DNA of 64,000 nucleotides from Sphingomonas immobilis (lineage in GTDB: Bacteria; Pseudomonadota; Alphaproteobacteria; Sphingomonadales; Sphingomonadaceae): positions 62,001-126,000 of the forward strand of contig NZ_JAUQSZ010000014.1 of the NCBI RefSeq assembly GCF_030580995.1. Reading direction: 5' to 3'. Shown here in pieces: positions 33,675 to 42,985 of the stretch (within the stretch, counting starts at the first letter, position 1; every line of letters starts with the position of its first letter). Position numbers and translations under genes: made by a program. The notes under the pieces were generated by a model. It had not been told where the DNA came from. It was given only the letters and a program-made list of their open reading frames with translations, and ran no database searches.

Positions 33675-33914
33675 CCGATTTCTCCGCTTTTCAGCGCCGC
33701 TGCATTAAAAATGCTCCGACCACTTTCCGTTGAAAATCACCTCTCTTTTGAACCCGGCGCGGCAAATTCGGGCAATCCCCCCACAAGGGGGGAGCGGACG
33801 AACAAAGGATGGCAAGGGCGTAGAAATGGAAGTCGGCGTTGATGGCCAACGACCCTAGGAGCCTCAAGTCAAAACGACCTGAAGTGCTGCTCGCTATTGT
33901 GAGAGGCGGCGCTA
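33675..33914 (-). promoter_or_regulatory. virB operon upstream region
   Basis: 240 bases without a gene between luxR and the first transfer gene, both on the minus strand. It must hold the virB promoter. A dyad TCCCCCC-ACAA-GGGGGGA lies at 33776-33793. A TTGACT hexamer on the minus strand near 33870 has no convincing -10 partner. Confidence 0.4.
33776..33793. repeat. G/C dyad upstream of the virB operon
   Basis: TCCCCCC (33776-33782), ACAA, GGGGGGA (33787-33793). Seven-bp perfect arms, no T-tract; possible operator. Confidence 0.45.
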
Positions 33915-34691
33915 CTAGACGAGCGCGTCGATGTTCAGATGTCCGTCTCGCACGGCGCGAAGCACGAGCTGGGTCCGACGACGCACGCCGTATCGCCGGC
34001 GTGCACCTTCGACATATTCATGAACAGTATCGCGGCTCAACCCCAGTATCTGTCCGATCTCCCAGTCGCTCTTGCCCTGTGCCACCAGATCAATGCAGTC
34101 GATCTGGCGCGGGCTGAGCGCTATCGGCACGTTTGCCAGTTCATCTGGACCGAGAAGGGTTCGAGCCTGGTCGAACGCAACGGTGCCAATCAATCGGGCG
34201 GAGAGAAGGTCCGGGCTTGAAATATTGTCATCGCCCTGACGCGTTATGGTGAACATCGCGTCGGGCTCGTCGTGCATCCTGATCGGCATGGTGAACCCAG
34301 ATGCCAGTCCATGTGCGCGACCCCGTTCAAGGATCGACCGCTGGCGAGCATTGGGCGCGATATAATCGCCGATCTGATCCCAGGTGAGCCCGGAGACGGT
34401 TTTGACGCAAGCGGCGTGAACCGGATCCTCAAGATAGAGACGTGACTCCAGGATTTCCTCGATCCAACGCACCGGATAGGTGGTTATCAGCAGGGCTTTG
34501 CGGGTGGTCCGCTTCAAGTCGACATTGTGCACCAATGCGAACCAACGGAATCCGAACTGGCGCACAATCGCATCAAGCAAGGATTTGAGCTGATCGAGCG
34601 TTGTCGCCTGCCGGCATTCTGCTTCGAATGCGGTGATATCGCCCAAGCGGCCGGCATCTTCGAGACTGCTCATAGTGCGAACGATTCGCAT
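33915..34691 (-). CDS. LuxR-family regulator with an autoinducer-binding domain
   Basis: A 258-residue regulator. The N-terminal domain keeps key acyl-homoserine-lactone residues: YP-V-R-W (TraR W57), E-D-P-V (D70, P71) and L-T-W (W85); the position of TraR Y61 is isoleucine. The C-terminal GerE helix-turn-helix is LSPRQIDCIDLVAQGKSDWE, then IGQILGLSRDTVHEYVE. No luxI-type synthase is in the window, so it is a solo here. Its place directly upstream of virB suggests it controls transfer in response to cell density or an external signal. Confidence 0.85.
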   Translation of the reverse strand: MRIVRTMSSLEDAGRLGDITAFEAECRQATTLDQLKSLLDAIVRQFGFRWFALVHNVDLKRTTRKALLITTYPVRWIEEILESRLYLEDPVHAACVKTVSGLTWDQIGDYIAPNARQRSILERGRAHGLASGFTMPIRMHDEPDAMFTITRQGDDNISSPDLLSARLIGTVAFDQARTLLGPDELANVPIALSPRQIDCIDLVAQGKSDWEIGQILGLSRDTVHEYVEGARRRYGVRRRTQLVLRAVRDGHLNIDALV

Positions 34692-34937
34692 TTTGTTTGC
34701 GGCTTCGTCCAGTCACCGTTCGGCGAAGCCATTGAAAAACAAGACCGGCTGCCTCCAGCACCCAACTCCCCGCAAGAAAAGCACAGGTCGTCTTTAACAC
34801 GAGCCGACCGATGCGATGATGAAAGGGCGCGCGTGACACTTTACCTTCGGGCAAAGTGTCACAGCCGACAAAATGATGAAAATCTGCGGCAAAGGGGATT
34901 CACTTCACCCCCTATATGTGCTTGATTCAATCCTGTT
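34692..34937. other. Divergent region between luxR and the winged-helix gene
   Basis: 246 bases separating the minus-strand luxR from the plus-strand 188-residue gene, so it should contain both promoters. Its only striking element is the perfect 10-10-10 dyad at 34833-34862. Confidence 0.5.
34833..34862. promoter_or_regulatory. Perfect 10-bp inverted repeat with a 10-bp spacer
   Basis: GTGACACTTT (34833-34842) and AAAGTGTCAC (34853-34862). Arms of one helical turn, two turns centre to centre, in the divergent luxR/winged-helix intergenic region. It is a strong candidate operator for either neighbouring regulator. Confidence 0.65.
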
Positions 34938-35504
34938 ATGTTGCACGCTCCGATCATTGGCGACGGCCGCCCGCAACTGGATATGCCCTGCTTGCTGGAG
35001 ATGCTTGCGCGGTCCTCGTCTCGACCGCGCTACGCTTTCATGGTGCTCAACCTCATTGCACAGGTTTCCCGATCCGATGGCAGCGCGGGGCCGTTAGTGG
35101 CCAAGGGCGGCGGCCTCATTCCTTTGCGTGACTGGCTTTGTGATGCGCTCACCCCGATGGGGCAGCGTGACCCCCGGCGCGTTGCCCTGGAAGAGCGGAT
35201 ACGCAGCGATCTGGCAATGTCAGGCGCATTGCCCGCCAACGTCGATCAGGCGACGGCAATCGTCGACGACGCCATCCGTGAGCAAGTGCGGGCGTCGGGA
35301 AAAACGAATGTGAGCCGGGCAGTATCCGAACTCGTGCGCGCTGGCTTGCTCAAGCGGCACTATCAGGGCTATTGTGTCGATCATCATAATCGCGGTGCGC
35401 AGCGCCAAGCCGTATATGTTCTGGCAGGGTGCGCGCGGGGTCTCATCGGCGGCCGACAAGACCAGCCGAGAGCGGTTCCAAGGCAGGCAGAACTGGCGTT
35501 CTAA
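34938..35504 (+). CDS. Conserved hypothetical protein with a winged-helix-like C-terminal part
   Basis: A 188-residue protein. PCLLEMLARSSSRPRYAFMVLNLIAQVS opens it; LIPLRDWLCDALTPMGQRDPRR is a conserved middle; the C-terminal half reads SGKTNVSRAVSELVRAGLLKRHYQGYCVDHHNRGAQRQAVYVLAG, a pattern of a winged helix with a beta wing. It is probably a DNA-binding protein of the transfer region, divergent from luxR. No family name is known. ATG 34938 has no Shine-Dalgarno sequence. Confidence 0.55.
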   Translation: MLHAPIIGDGRPQLDMPCLLEMLARSSSRPRYAFMVLNLIAQVSRSDGSAGPLVAKGGGLIPLRDWLCDALTPMGQRDPRRVALEERIRSDLAMSGALPANVDQATAIVDDAIREQVRASGKTNVSRAVSELVRAGLLKRHYQGYCVDHHNRGAQRQAVYVLAGCARGLIGGRQDQPRAVPRQAELAF

Positions 35505-35579
35505 TCGCCTGGGAACTGGCCAAATTTAACATAACTACTATTATCAATCTTTGATTTCCGGCCCTTGTTATTTCGGCTC

Positions 35580-36329
35580 TCAGCGCTTCAGGCAAGCAAT
35601 GATCGCCGACACGACGGCGGCGGTTTCGGCGACGTCGCGGACCTTCACCGTATCCACGCCGATTTCCGCCGCCGGATAGTCGTTGCCGCCGGGGTAGATC
35701 GCATCGCCGAGGAAGAGCATCCCGGCCAGCGGCACGCCGCTTTCCTTGCTCAGCCGCTTCAGTCCATAACCCTTGTCGACGCCGGCGCGGGTGACATCGA
35801 TCGACGTGGTGCCGCCCAGGTTGATCGAAAGGCCGGGCAGCGCCGCCCGCAGCGTCTTCTGGATCGCGGTCCGCTTGGCGCGATCGCGATCCCAGCCCTC
35901 CTTCGCTTCCAGCGGCGCATCCTGGCCGAGGCCGGAAAAGGTAATCTGGCTTCCCCGATCCTCGATCCGTTCGCCCCAAAAGCGTTCGTCGGCAAGCCCC
36001 GCTTCCGACAGCGCACGGTCGAAGGCTGCGCGGATGCTCGCCTTCTCCGCGTCATCGAACAACTCAGCATAGATCGCGCGCCACGCACCGTCGACAAAGC
36101 GGTAGAGCTTCGTGCCGGTGGTCGGCATCAGCCATAGTCGCTCGCGCGCGGCGTCGATCGGCAAGCGCGAGGCGACTTGCCGGTCGAATTGCGGCCAGTC
36201 GCCGCCCGAGATCACCGCGACATCGACCACGGCCAGCAGACGCGCGAGCGTCGCCGCCATCTCGGCCGACAAGGGGCGCTTGCTCTCCGCAAGCGTCCCG
36301 TCGAGGTCGAATACGATCAGCCATTTCAC
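35580..36329 (-). CDS. HAD-IIB family phosphatase
   Basis: A 249-residue HAD hydrolase: [11 protein letters not shown] (D8, D10) is motif [11 protein letters not shown] motif II region, [17 protein letters not shown] the C-terminal motif IV. The cap pattern fits subfamily IIB (sugar-phosphate phosphatases, phosphomannomutase-like). Its role in a metal-resistance operon is unclear. The start is GTG 36329, overlapping the upstream reductase gene by 4 bases. It is the last gene of the large minus-strand metal operon and converges on the winged-helix gene. Confidence 0.8.
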   Translation of the reverse strand: MKWLIVFDLDGTLAESKRPLSAEMAATLARLLAVVDVAVISGGDWPQFDRQVASRLPIDAARERLWLMPTTGTKLYRFVDGAWRAIYAELFDDAEKASIRAAFDRALSEAGLADERFWGERIEDRGSQITFSGLGQDAPLEAKEGWDRDRAKRTAIQKTLRAALPGLSINLGGTTSIDVTRAGVDKGYGLKRLSKESGVPLAGMLFLGDAIYPGGNDYPAAEIGVDTVKVRDVAETAAVVSAIIACLKR

Positions 36330-37249
36330 GACGCGGTGCCCTCCCCGTCGCGGTTGCGCAGATCGTTGTGGAGGGCGGTCGCGGCGATTGCCGCATGGCC
36401 CATCGCGACGCTGATCTGATCGAGCGACATGACGATATCGCCCGCCGCATAGACGCCGGCGACGCTCGCGCGCTGCTTGGTATCGACGACGATGCAGCGA
36501 TCGTCGCTCAGCTCGACACCGAGCTGGCGCGCAAGCGCATTGTTGCTGTCCGACCCGAGCGCCGGATACACCGTGTCGACGTGAAGCTCGCTGCCGTCGG
36601 TCAGGTGGAGCGCGACCCGATCGCCCGAAAAGTCCATTCGGGCCAGCGGTCTCGCCGCGATCTTGATTCCGGCCGCCGCGAGCGCGGAGCGATCGTCAAC
36701 ACTCAGGTCAATTGTTTCATGCGCGACCAGCGTGATCCGGTCCGAGAAGGTGCGCAGGAACAGCGCCTCCGCGACGCCGTGCGTATCCGCGCCGATCACC
36801 CCGATCGCCAGCCCGGTCGCTTCGTAACCGTCGCAGACCGGGCAATAGCGCAGGGCTCCCCGCTGGAGGGCGTCGCGGTGCGTATCTGCATCGAGCGCAG
36901 GTCGGCGATTTTCGACCCCGGTTGCGATCAAGACGGCACGCGCGGAGATCGTCACGGTGGACCCTCGCGCTTCGAAACCATCCACCTTACCGTCGATGTT
37001 CTCGATGCGATCCGTCAGGATCGTCGCGCCGTAGCGTTTGGCCTGTTCGCGCATCCGCCGCAGCAGCTCTTCGCCCGCGATCCCATCCGGAAAGCCGGCA
37101 TGATTATGGGAGAGCGGTATCCATTTCGCTCGGCTATGCCCTTCGTCGACCACGACCACGCGGCGGTGATATCGCGCAAGGTAGATCGCCGCCGTGAGGC
37201 CCCCGGGGCCGCCGCCGACGATCAGGGCATCGTAGCGGTCCGCCGTCAT
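36326..37249 (-). CDS. FAD-dependent thioredoxin reductase-like oxidoreductase
   Basis: A 307-residue protein: N-terminal FAD loop [19 protein letters not shown], redox motif C136-PVC139 in [11 protein letters not shown], and [10 protein letters not shown] at the C-terminal FAD site. The NADPH domain lacks an intact G-x-G-x-x-A loop ([17 protein letters not shown]), so partner use may differ from true thioredoxin reductase. It could supply reducing power to metal handling. It overlaps both neighbours by 4 bases. Confidence 0.85.
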   Translation of the reverse strand: MTADRYDALIVGGGPGGLTAAIYLARYHRRVVVVDEGHSRAKWIPLSHNHAGFPDGIAGEELLRRMREQAKRYGATILTDRIENIDGKVDGFEARGSTVTISARAVLIATGVENRRPALDADTHRDALQRGALRYCPVCDGYEATGLAIGVIGADTHGVAEALFLRTFSDRITLVAHETIDLSVDDRSALAAAGIKIAARPLARMDFSGDRVALHLTDGSELHVDTVYPALGSDSNNALARQLGVELSDDRCIVVDTKQRASVAGVYAAGDIVMSLDQISVAMGHAAIAATALHNDLRNRDGEGTAS

Positions 37250-39774
37250 GCCGCTTGCGTCGCCGGATCGCGGTAGGCGAGCAGCCGCAGCGCATTGAAC
37301 ACGACCAGCAGCGTCGAGCCTTCATGCATCGCGACCGCCGGGCCGATGCCCAGGCCCAAGATCGTCGCGGGCACGAGGAACGCCACGACGCCGAGGCTGA
37401 CGAACACATTCTGCCGGATAATACCGCGGGTGTGTCGGCTCAGACCCACCGCGAATGGCAGGTGCGCGAGATCGTCGGCCATCAGCGCGACGTCGGCCGT
37501 TTCCAGCGCCACGTCCGAGCCCGCAGCGCCCATCGCGATGCCGACGGTCGCCGACGCCATCGCCGGCGCATCGTTGACGCCATCGCCGACCATCGCAACC
37601 TTGTCTTCGCCGGCGAGCTTCTTGATCGAGGCAACCTTATCCTCCGGCATCAGGTCGCCCCATGCCTCGTCGAGCCCGACATCCTTGGCGATGGCGTCGG
37701 CCACCTTCTGGTGGTCGCCGGAGATCATAATCATCCGGGTGATGCCCATCTCGCGCAGCCGCTTGAGCGCAACTTTGGCCGCCTCGCGCGGCGTGTCCAT
37801 CAGCCCGATCGCGCCGATGTCCTTATCGCCCTTGCGGACGACCATCGTGGTGCGCCCGCCCTCGCGCAGGGTTGCAATCGCGTCGGTCGCGGCCGCGTTC
37901 AGCGTGGGGATACCCTCCACGCCGAACATCTCGGCCTTGCCGATCCACACCGTCTCGCCATCGACGGTCGCGGTGACACCGCGACCTGTCAGGCTCTTGA
38001 GATCGTTCGCGGTCGGCAGCTCGCGCCCGCCCAAGCGCTCGCGTCCATCTTTCACGATCGCCTGTGCCAGCGGGTGATCGCTCAAGCCCTCGACTGCGAC
38101 CGCGAGCGCCAACAGATCCTCTTCGCTCGCGCCGTCGACGGGGACGACATCGGTGATGCGGGGGCGCCCTTCCGTCAGCGTCCCCGTCTTGTCGAAAGCG
38201 ATCGCCTTTAGCGAGCCGAGGTTTTCGAGCGGCGCGCCGCCCTTTACCAGCACGCCGCCGCGTGCGGCCCGCGCGACGCCGGACAGCACCGCGCTCGGGG
38301 TGGCGATCGCCAGGGCACAGGGGCTGGCGGCGACCAGCACCGCCATCGCGCGATAGAAGCTGTCGCGGAACGGCTCGTCGATCACAACCCACGCGAACAG
38401 CAGGATGAACGAGAGTGCCAGCACCGCCGGCACGAAGACGCGCTCGAACCGATCGGTGAACCGCTGCGTGGGCGACTTCTGCGTCTCCGCTTCGCTCACC
38501 ATTTTCACGACCTTCGCGAGCGCGCTTTCGTTGGAACGCCGCGTCACCTCGATCTCGATCGCAGCGCCGCCGTTGATCGTGCCGGCGAACACCCGCGACG
38601 TCGCCTCGACCGCATCGGGCTTCGCGCGCGCCGCCTCGACATCGGCGACCGGCTCCTTGTCGACTGGGATGCTCTCGCCGGTGACGGGGGCCTGGTTGAT
38701 CGCGCTCGACCCCTTGATGACGAAGCCATCGGCGGGCAGGCGTTCGTTCGGGCGCACGACCACCACGTCGCCGACCACCAGCTCCTCGACCGGAATCTCC
38801 GTCGTCTGCCCGTCACGGCGCACCGTCGCCTTGTCGGGCGCAAGTTCGGCCAGCGCCTCGATTGCGCGCTTGGCGCGCCCCATCGCGTAATGCTCGAGCG
38901 CATGGCCGAGGCTGAACAGGAACAGCAGCAGCGCGCCTTCCGCCCAGGCACCGAGCGCCGCGGCGCCGGCGGCCGCGACGAGCATCAGCGTATCGATCTC
39001 GAATTTCTTCAGCTTCAGATTGTCGATCGCCTCGCGCAGCGTGAAGAAGCCGCCGAACACATAGGCGCCGACATAGAAGGCGGTCGGCAGCCAGTCGGGC
39101 GTACCCGCCACCAGCTTCTCGATCGCGAAGCCGATCGCCAGCAGCGTGCCGCAGGCAAGCGCAAAGATCAGCTCGGTATTGGGGCCGAGGAAATTGGCGT
39201 GGGCGTGATCGTGACCATCATCCGGTCCGTGCTTTTCCGCGCCCTCCGCATGGCCACCAGACCCGTGATCGTGCCCGGCATGGCCGTCGGCGCCGTGATC
39301 GTGTCCAGCATGATCGGAGCCCGTCCGCTTGCCCGGCTTGACCTTGAGCTTGCCCAGCGCCGCGACGATCGCGGCCTCATCGACGCGCTCCTTGTCATAT
39401 TCGACCCGGACGCTGCCCGAGGCGCTGGCGTCGGCCTGCAGCACGCCGGGCACTTGGCACAGGGTTTCGCCGACGGTGCGGGCGCGGCGTTCGTGCCCGA
39501 TCCCCTCGACCTGCCATGTCGCATGGCCGTATCGCCCGCTGATCTCGGCGCCCGCCGCCCGCACCATCTCGCGCACACGCGGCAGCGGCAGGGCCGCCCC
39601 GTCGAAATGGATGCACAGCTTTGCCGGTGTGTCGCCATCGGCGGGCAGGACGTGCGCGCGCTCGACGCCGGGTTTGGCGCTCAACGTCGAGACGAGGCGC
39701 CCTACACAGGCATCGGCCACGTCGGGAACCTCGGGCAGAAGGACGGGAATATCGAGTTCGAGTTTTTCGGTCAT
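37246..39774 (-). CDS. P1B-4-type heavy-metal ATPase (CzcP/CtpD-like)
   Basis: An 842-residue P-type ATPase. The membrane metal motif is SPC (484-486) rather than CPC, and the last helix has HEGST (about 817), both hallmarks of P1B-4 pumps, which export Co, Zn, Cd or ferrous iron. TGES (365-368) and DKTGT (528-532, phosphorylated D528) are intact. The N terminus holds two degenerate ferredoxin-like domains without a CxxC motif and a His-rich stretch (154-193) that may bind metal. ATG 39774 overlaps the CDF stop by one base; longer readings lie inside that gene. Confidence 0.9.
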   Translation of the reverse strand: MTEKLELDIPVLLPEVPDVADACVGRLVSTLSAKPGVERAHVLPADGDTPAKLCIHFDGAALPLPRVREMVRAAGAEISGRYGHATWQVEGIGHERRARTVGETLCQVPGVLQADASASGSVRVEYDKERVDEAAIVAALGKLKVKPGKRTGSDHAGHDHGADGHAGHDHGSGGHAEGAEKHGPDDGHDHAHANFLGPNTELIFALACGTLLAIGFAIEKLVAGTPDWLPTAFYVGAYVFGGFFTLREAIDNLKLKKFEIDTLMLVAAAGAAALGAWAEGALLLFLFSLGHALEHYAMGRAKRAIEALAELAPDKATVRRDGQTTEIPVEELVVGDVVVVRPNERLPADGFVIKGSSAINQAPVTGESIPVDKEPVADVEAARAKPDAVEATSRVFAGTINGGAAIEIEVTRRSNESALAKVVKMVSEAETQKSPTQRFTDRFERVFVPAVLALSFILLFAWVVIDEPFRDSFYRAMAVLVAASPCALAIATPSAVLSGVARAARGGVLVKGGAPLENLGSLKAIAFDKTGTLTEGRPRITDVVPVDGASEEDLLALAVAVEGLSDHPLAQAIVKDGRERLGGRELPTANDLKSLTGRGVTATVDGETVWIGKAEMFGVEGIPTLNAAATDAIATLREGGRTTMVVRKGDKDIGAIGLMDTPREAAKVALKRLREMGITRMIMISGDHQKVADAIAKDVGLDEAWGDLMPEDKVASIKKLAGEDKVAMVGDGVNDAPAMASATVGIAMGAAGSDVALETADVALMADDLAHLPFAVGLSRHTRGIIRQNVFVSLGVVAFLVPATILGLGIGPAVAMHEGSTLLVVFNALRLLAYRDPATQAA

Positions 39775-40379
39775 CACGCCGTCTCCGCGTTGGTCTTGGT
39801 TTCTGCCCGCGCATCGCGCAGGATTTCGATGCCGCCCTTGATCGCGATCAGAGCGGTAGCCAAGCCGACCAATAGATCGGGCCAATTCGTTCCCAGCCAC
39901 AGCACCAACGCCCCCGCGATCAGTATGCCGCCGTTGGAGATGAAATCGTTGAAGCTGAAAGTGGTCGCCGCGCGCAGATTAACATCGGGCTGCTTGAGCC
40001 GTTGCAGCAGACGCAAACAGATATAGTTCACGACACCGGCAATCGCCGACATCACCATCATTGTCGGCCCGATCGGTTCACTGCCCTGGATATAGCGACG
40101 GCCGACGTCGAGCAGGATGCCGCCCGCAAAGATGAGTAGCACCACGCCCGACACGGTTGCAGCCCGTGTCTTCCATGTGCGCCCGTGGCTCAGCGCGACG
40201 AGGCTCAGCCCATAGACGGCCGTGTCGGAGAGGTTATCGACGCCATTGGCGATGAGCGCGCTGGAATCGCCAGTCAGGCCGGTCACGAAGAAGCCGGCGG
40301 CGATCGCCGCGTTGAGCAACAGCACGATCCAAAGCGTGCGCCTCTCGGCCGAGACCTTTGCGTCCGGTGTAGCCGTCAT
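39774..40379 (-). CDS. Cation diffusion facilitator without a C-terminal domain
   Basis: A 201-residue CDF transporter with six predicted helices. Metal-site candidates are D in LIANGVDNLSDTAVY (helix 2) and D/N in FSFNDFISNGGIL (helix 5). It ends shortly after helix 6, so it lacks the usual cytoplasmic regulatory domain. ATG 40379 overlaps the ZIP stop by 4 bases. It is expected to export Zn, Cd or Co by proton exchange. Confidence 0.85.
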   Translation of the reverse strand: MTATPDAKVSAERRTLWIVLLLNAAIAAGFFVTGLTGDSSALIANGVDNLSDTAVYGLSLVALSHGRTWKTRAATVSGVVLLIFAGGILLDVGRRYIQGSEPIGPTMMVMSAIAGVVNYICLRLLQRLKQPDVNLRAATTFSFNDFISNGGILIAGALVLWLGTNWPDLLVGLATALIAIKGGIEILRDARAETKTNAETA

Positions 40380-41059
40380 GCCATGATTTCCTCGATCAGC
40401 AGGAGGACGAGGAAGCCGACGAAGAACATCGCGCTGATAAGCGGCGAGTCCGGCTTCTCGTGCGCTTCGACCAGCAACTCTTCGGTGACGAGATAGAGCA
40501 GCGCCATAAGGCCGAAGCTCAGGAAGCCGGTGATCCATATCGGCGTCAGCAACGCCACCGGCTGCGCGATCAGCGCACCGATAGGCACAAGCACCGCCAG
40601 CGCGCAAGTCAGGCCGATCGCCTTTGCCTTGCGATACCGCCCCACCAGATCGTTGGTGAGGGTCAGGGCCAGGAACAGCACTTCGAGGGTCAGTGCGACG
40701 GCCAACAGCGTGCCCGCCTTCTCGCCGGCGATGAAGGCGAGACCGAGAACAAGGCCATCTATCGCCAGATCGAGCCCGATCGCGGCGAGCAGCGCGACAG
40801 GCCCCTCAAACCGGCTTTCGGCCGCCTTCAGGCCGAGCATCACGGCGACGCCCAGCGCTCCGCCGATCAACGTCGCGGTCGGAGAACCGCCGTGCATCAC
40901 CAGCGGCAGGATCTCCGTCGCAGCAGCGGCGAACACCACGCCGGCCGCGAGATGCTGCATGGCCGCCACCAGCTTCTCGCCGGGAGTGCGCCATCCGGCG
41001 ATCAGCGCGCCGATCATGATCGCGATCATCGGGATCAGGGAGAATTTGAGCGCCGCCAT
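40376..41059 (-). CDS. ZIP-family metal transporter
   Basis: A 227-residue membrane protein with about eight segments: MQHLAAGVVFAAAATEILPLV is the conserved ZIP helix 4-like motif (H and E), and GLDLAIDGLVLGLAFIAGEKAG is helix 5. ZIP proteins usually import divalent metals; paired with CDF and ATPase exporters it may act in fine control or run in reverse. It starts the overlapping ZIP-CDF-ATPase-reductase-HAD series. Confidence 0.82.
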   Translation of the reverse strand: MAALKFSLIPMIAIMIGALIAGWRTPGEKLVAAMQHLAAGVVFAAAATEILPLVMHGGSPTATLIGGALGVAVMLGLKAAESRFEGPVALLAAIGLDLAIDGLVLGLAFIAGEKAGTLLAVALTLEVLFLALTLTNDLVGRYRKAKAIGLTCALAVLVPIGALIAQPVALLTPIWITGFLSFGLMALLYLVTEELLVEAHEKPDSPLISAMFFVGFLVLLLIEEIMA

Positions 41060-41090
41060 CGTCAGCGCCCCTCTGTGCCGGGTGGGTTGG

Positions 41091-41465
41091 TCACAAGCTC
41101 GTATCCTTCCTGCACAAGACGGGGGGCTTGTCCCCTTCCTCGATCTTGAGTTCGTTGCCCGAGAACATCGCGCTCATCGTGTCGCCGACATATTGAAGCC
41201 CGGCCGCAGGCGCGGTCAGGACAACCGGCGCAGCGTCCCCGTCGCGGCGCAGCTCGAGCGTCAGGCCCTCATTCTTGAAGTCGACGAGGAGCGGGCGATC
41301 GTCGTCGCACCGATAGGGGTGGCGACCGGGGATGCCGCTGGCATCCCCGCTGTCCCCGGCGTGGATTTCCTGTTCGGTCGGCGGCGCCTTGCGAGGTTGT
41401 TCGGAACAGCCCGATAGCGCCAGCGCAACGCTCATGCTGGCGATCCCAATCCGCATTGGCGTCAT
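41091..41465 (-). CDS. MliC-like lipoprotein 1
   Basis: A 124-residue lipoprotein. The lipobox is ALSGC. The mature part fits MliC/PliC domains: YRCDDDRPLLVDFKNEGLTL, then LQYVGDTMSAMFSGNELKI and VLCR. MliC proteins inhibit c-type lysozyme; here they may bind metal or protect the wall. ATG 41465 has GGAGG 5 bases upstream. A second MliC-like lipoprotein lies three genes away. Confidence 0.75.
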   Translation of the reverse strand: MTPMRIGIASMSVALALSGCSEQPRKAPPTEQEIHAGDSGDASGIPGRHPYRCDDDRPLLVDFKNEGLTLELRRDGDAAPVVLTAPAAGLQYVGDTMSAMFSGNELKIEEGDKPPVLCRKDTSL

Positions 41466-41491
41466 CAATGCCTCCGGGAAAATCCTGATGC

Positions 41492-41977
41492 TCATCCAAG
41501 CCATTGCGCAGCTCCGACGACGACGGCGATCATGACCATGATGCCCAAGAGCAGCAGCTTTTCCTGTCGCGGATCGCCGACGTTGCGGATGCGCACGGCG
41601 ATCTGCCAGGCAGGGCGCATCCGGACGCGCCAAGACCCGGCAGCGATCCGGTCCAATTCGGTATCCGAAAGCTGGAAAAACGACTTCACGTCGCCCCGAG
41701 AGCGTCCCGTGAGACCCGTCACCCGAAAAACCGGGTCGGCAAACGCCAAGTCAATGGCACTTGGTTTCCCTGCCATCGGTGCGTCGTCGTCGCCCGATGC
41801 CCATGACGGACTTAGAAGAGTGATAAGCTGATTTGGGTCTCGTTCGAGCAGAGAAGCCCAGCGTACCAAGCGCGAACGACGGTCGTCGTTCGAAAGCGCA
41901 GTCATGGGCCTTGAATGTCCACCGCTTTTTGGCCGGCGCCATTTCACCAGCGAACTTGAGAGACGATTGCGCTTCAT
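41492..41977 (-). CDS. Hypothetical protein with a C-terminal membrane helix
   Basis: A 161-residue protein between two MliC/MgtC genes. WASLLERDPNQLITLLSPSW and DVKSFFQLSDTELDRIAAGSW are soluble, followed by a C-terminal helix (LLLLGIMVMIAVVVGAAQWLG). It is probably tail-anchored. ATG 41977 overlaps the mgtC stop by 4 bases; ATG 41905 (MTALSNDDRRS) with AAGG upstream is an alternative. No family recognised. Confidence 0.6.
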   Translation of the reverse strand: MKRNRLSSSLVKWRRPKSGGHSRPMTALSNDDRRSRLVRWASLLERDPNQLITLLSPSWASGDDDAPMAGKPSAIDLAFADPVFRVTGLTGRSRGDVKSFFQLSDTELDRIAAGSWRVRMRPAWQIAVRIRNVGDPRQEKLLLLGIMVMIAVVVGAAQWLG

Positions 41978-42432
41978 TGCCGGTCAGCCGGCTCGAGGTG
42001 ATTTTGGGAGGCGCGCTTCAGCGGATGGGAAAAGCGCAATGTCAGAAAGGTCGTCAGACTGAGAACCACCGCGATGTCATAGAGACCGTAGCCGACAGCG
42101 GCGCCCAGTGCGCCGGTCGACCACAGGCTTGCAGCGGTCGCGGTCCCCGACGCTTTCCCGCGATACTTCAATATGGCGCCGCCGCCGATGAAGCCGACGC
42201 CGGTGATCAATCCTTCGAGCAGGCGTGCTTGGGCAGGAGACGTGCGTCCGAGAATGGCGATGCCGACGAGCACGAACCCGCAACTGGCAATGGCGACCAG
42301 CGGGAAAGTGCGAATGCCAGCGCTGCGTTCGTCTTTCTCCCGGTCCCAGCCAACCGGAAGCGCAAGCGCATAGGCCAGCGCAAGACTGACGACATGGGAA
42401 AGAGTCTCTCCCCAATATGGCAGCGTCATCAT
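41974..42432 (-). CDS. mgtC: MgtC/SapB family membrane protein
   Basis: A 152-residue protein: SLALAYALALPVGWDREKDERSAGIRTFPLVAIASCGFV is the family signature, with LEGLITGVGFIGGGAILKYRG and ATAASLWSTGALGAAVG. MgtC-like proteins inhibit F-type ATP synthase or affect magnesium homeostasis and survival under stress. It overlaps its neighbours by 4 bases on both sides. Confidence 0.9.
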   Translation of the reverse strand: MMTLPYWGETLSHVVSLALAYALALPVGWDREKDERSAGIRTFPLVAIASCGFVLVGIAILGRTSPAQARLLEGLITGVGFIGGGAILKYRGKASGTATAASLWSTGALGAAVGYGLYDIAVVLSLTTFLTLRFSHPLKRASQNHLEPADRQ

Positions 42433-42980
42433 GCGGCCGAGCCTTTGCCTTGGCCGCCTGCCACACTGTCCGCTGCATCTTGATAAGCGAGCACCCTTTT
42501 GCAGGCCAGCGCGCGCGCACCGGGGCGCTTGAGTGTGATCTGGTCGCCGCCTGAGATCGACACGTTGAGGTTCCGACCGACATAGGTCCGCCCGCTTGCC
42601 GGCGATGTTACGCGTTCCGGAGCGGCGTTCGGTCGGGTCTTTATGTCGAGGGTCAGGCCATCGCCGAGGAAGTCGACATCGAGGCGTGAACCATCAGGAC
42701 AGGCATAGAAATGCTCGCCGATGAAGTTGGGCAGCTCGCGATCACGCGACGCTTCAGCCTCGCTCTTGTTAGTGGCTGGCGAGCAGCCGAGCAGGCCCGG
42801 CGCCAGAGCAAGCCCGGTTGCGAGTATGATCCCCCGAACCGGGCCGTTCCCAAGGCGCCGAGCCGCTATTTCCCCGACTTTCCATAATCTGTCGCCATGG
42901 GCGCTACAGGGGGCACGCCCATGGCGCGGGCCGTTCTCACACGGACACCCGAAGGACTCGTTGTGTGGCGGCCGATCCAT
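42429..42980 (-). CDS. MliC-like lipoprotein 2
   Basis: A 183-residue reading. The recognisable part is a lipoprotein: LALAPGLLGC, then FYACPDGSRLDVDFLGDGLTL, GRTYVGRNLNVSISGGDQITL and LACKR, homologous in pattern to MliC-like lipoprotein 1. The N-terminal 50 residues before the signal segment are unlike a signal peptide, and no internal start codon was found, so the N terminus may be a wrong or altered start. It overlaps mgtC by 4 bases. Confidence 0.65.
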   Translation of the reverse strand: MDRPPHNESFGCPCENGPRHGRAPCSAHGDRLWKVGEIAARRLGNGPVRGIILATGLALAPGLLGCSPATNKSEAEASRDRELPNFIGEHFYACPDGSRLDVDFLGDGLTLDIKTRPNAAPERVTSPASGRTYVGRNLNVSISGGDQITLKRPGARALACKRVLAYQDAADSVAGGQGKGSAA

Positions 42981-42985
42981 AGCAG

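Noticed and set aside
33776..33793. C6/G6 dyad as a terminator of luxR
   Set aside because: It lies far past the luxR stop and has no T-tract.
39190..39320. Repeated GHDH-type codons as a DNA repeat or CRISPR
   Set aside because: They encode the His-rich stretch of the P1B-4 ATPase and have no spacer structure.
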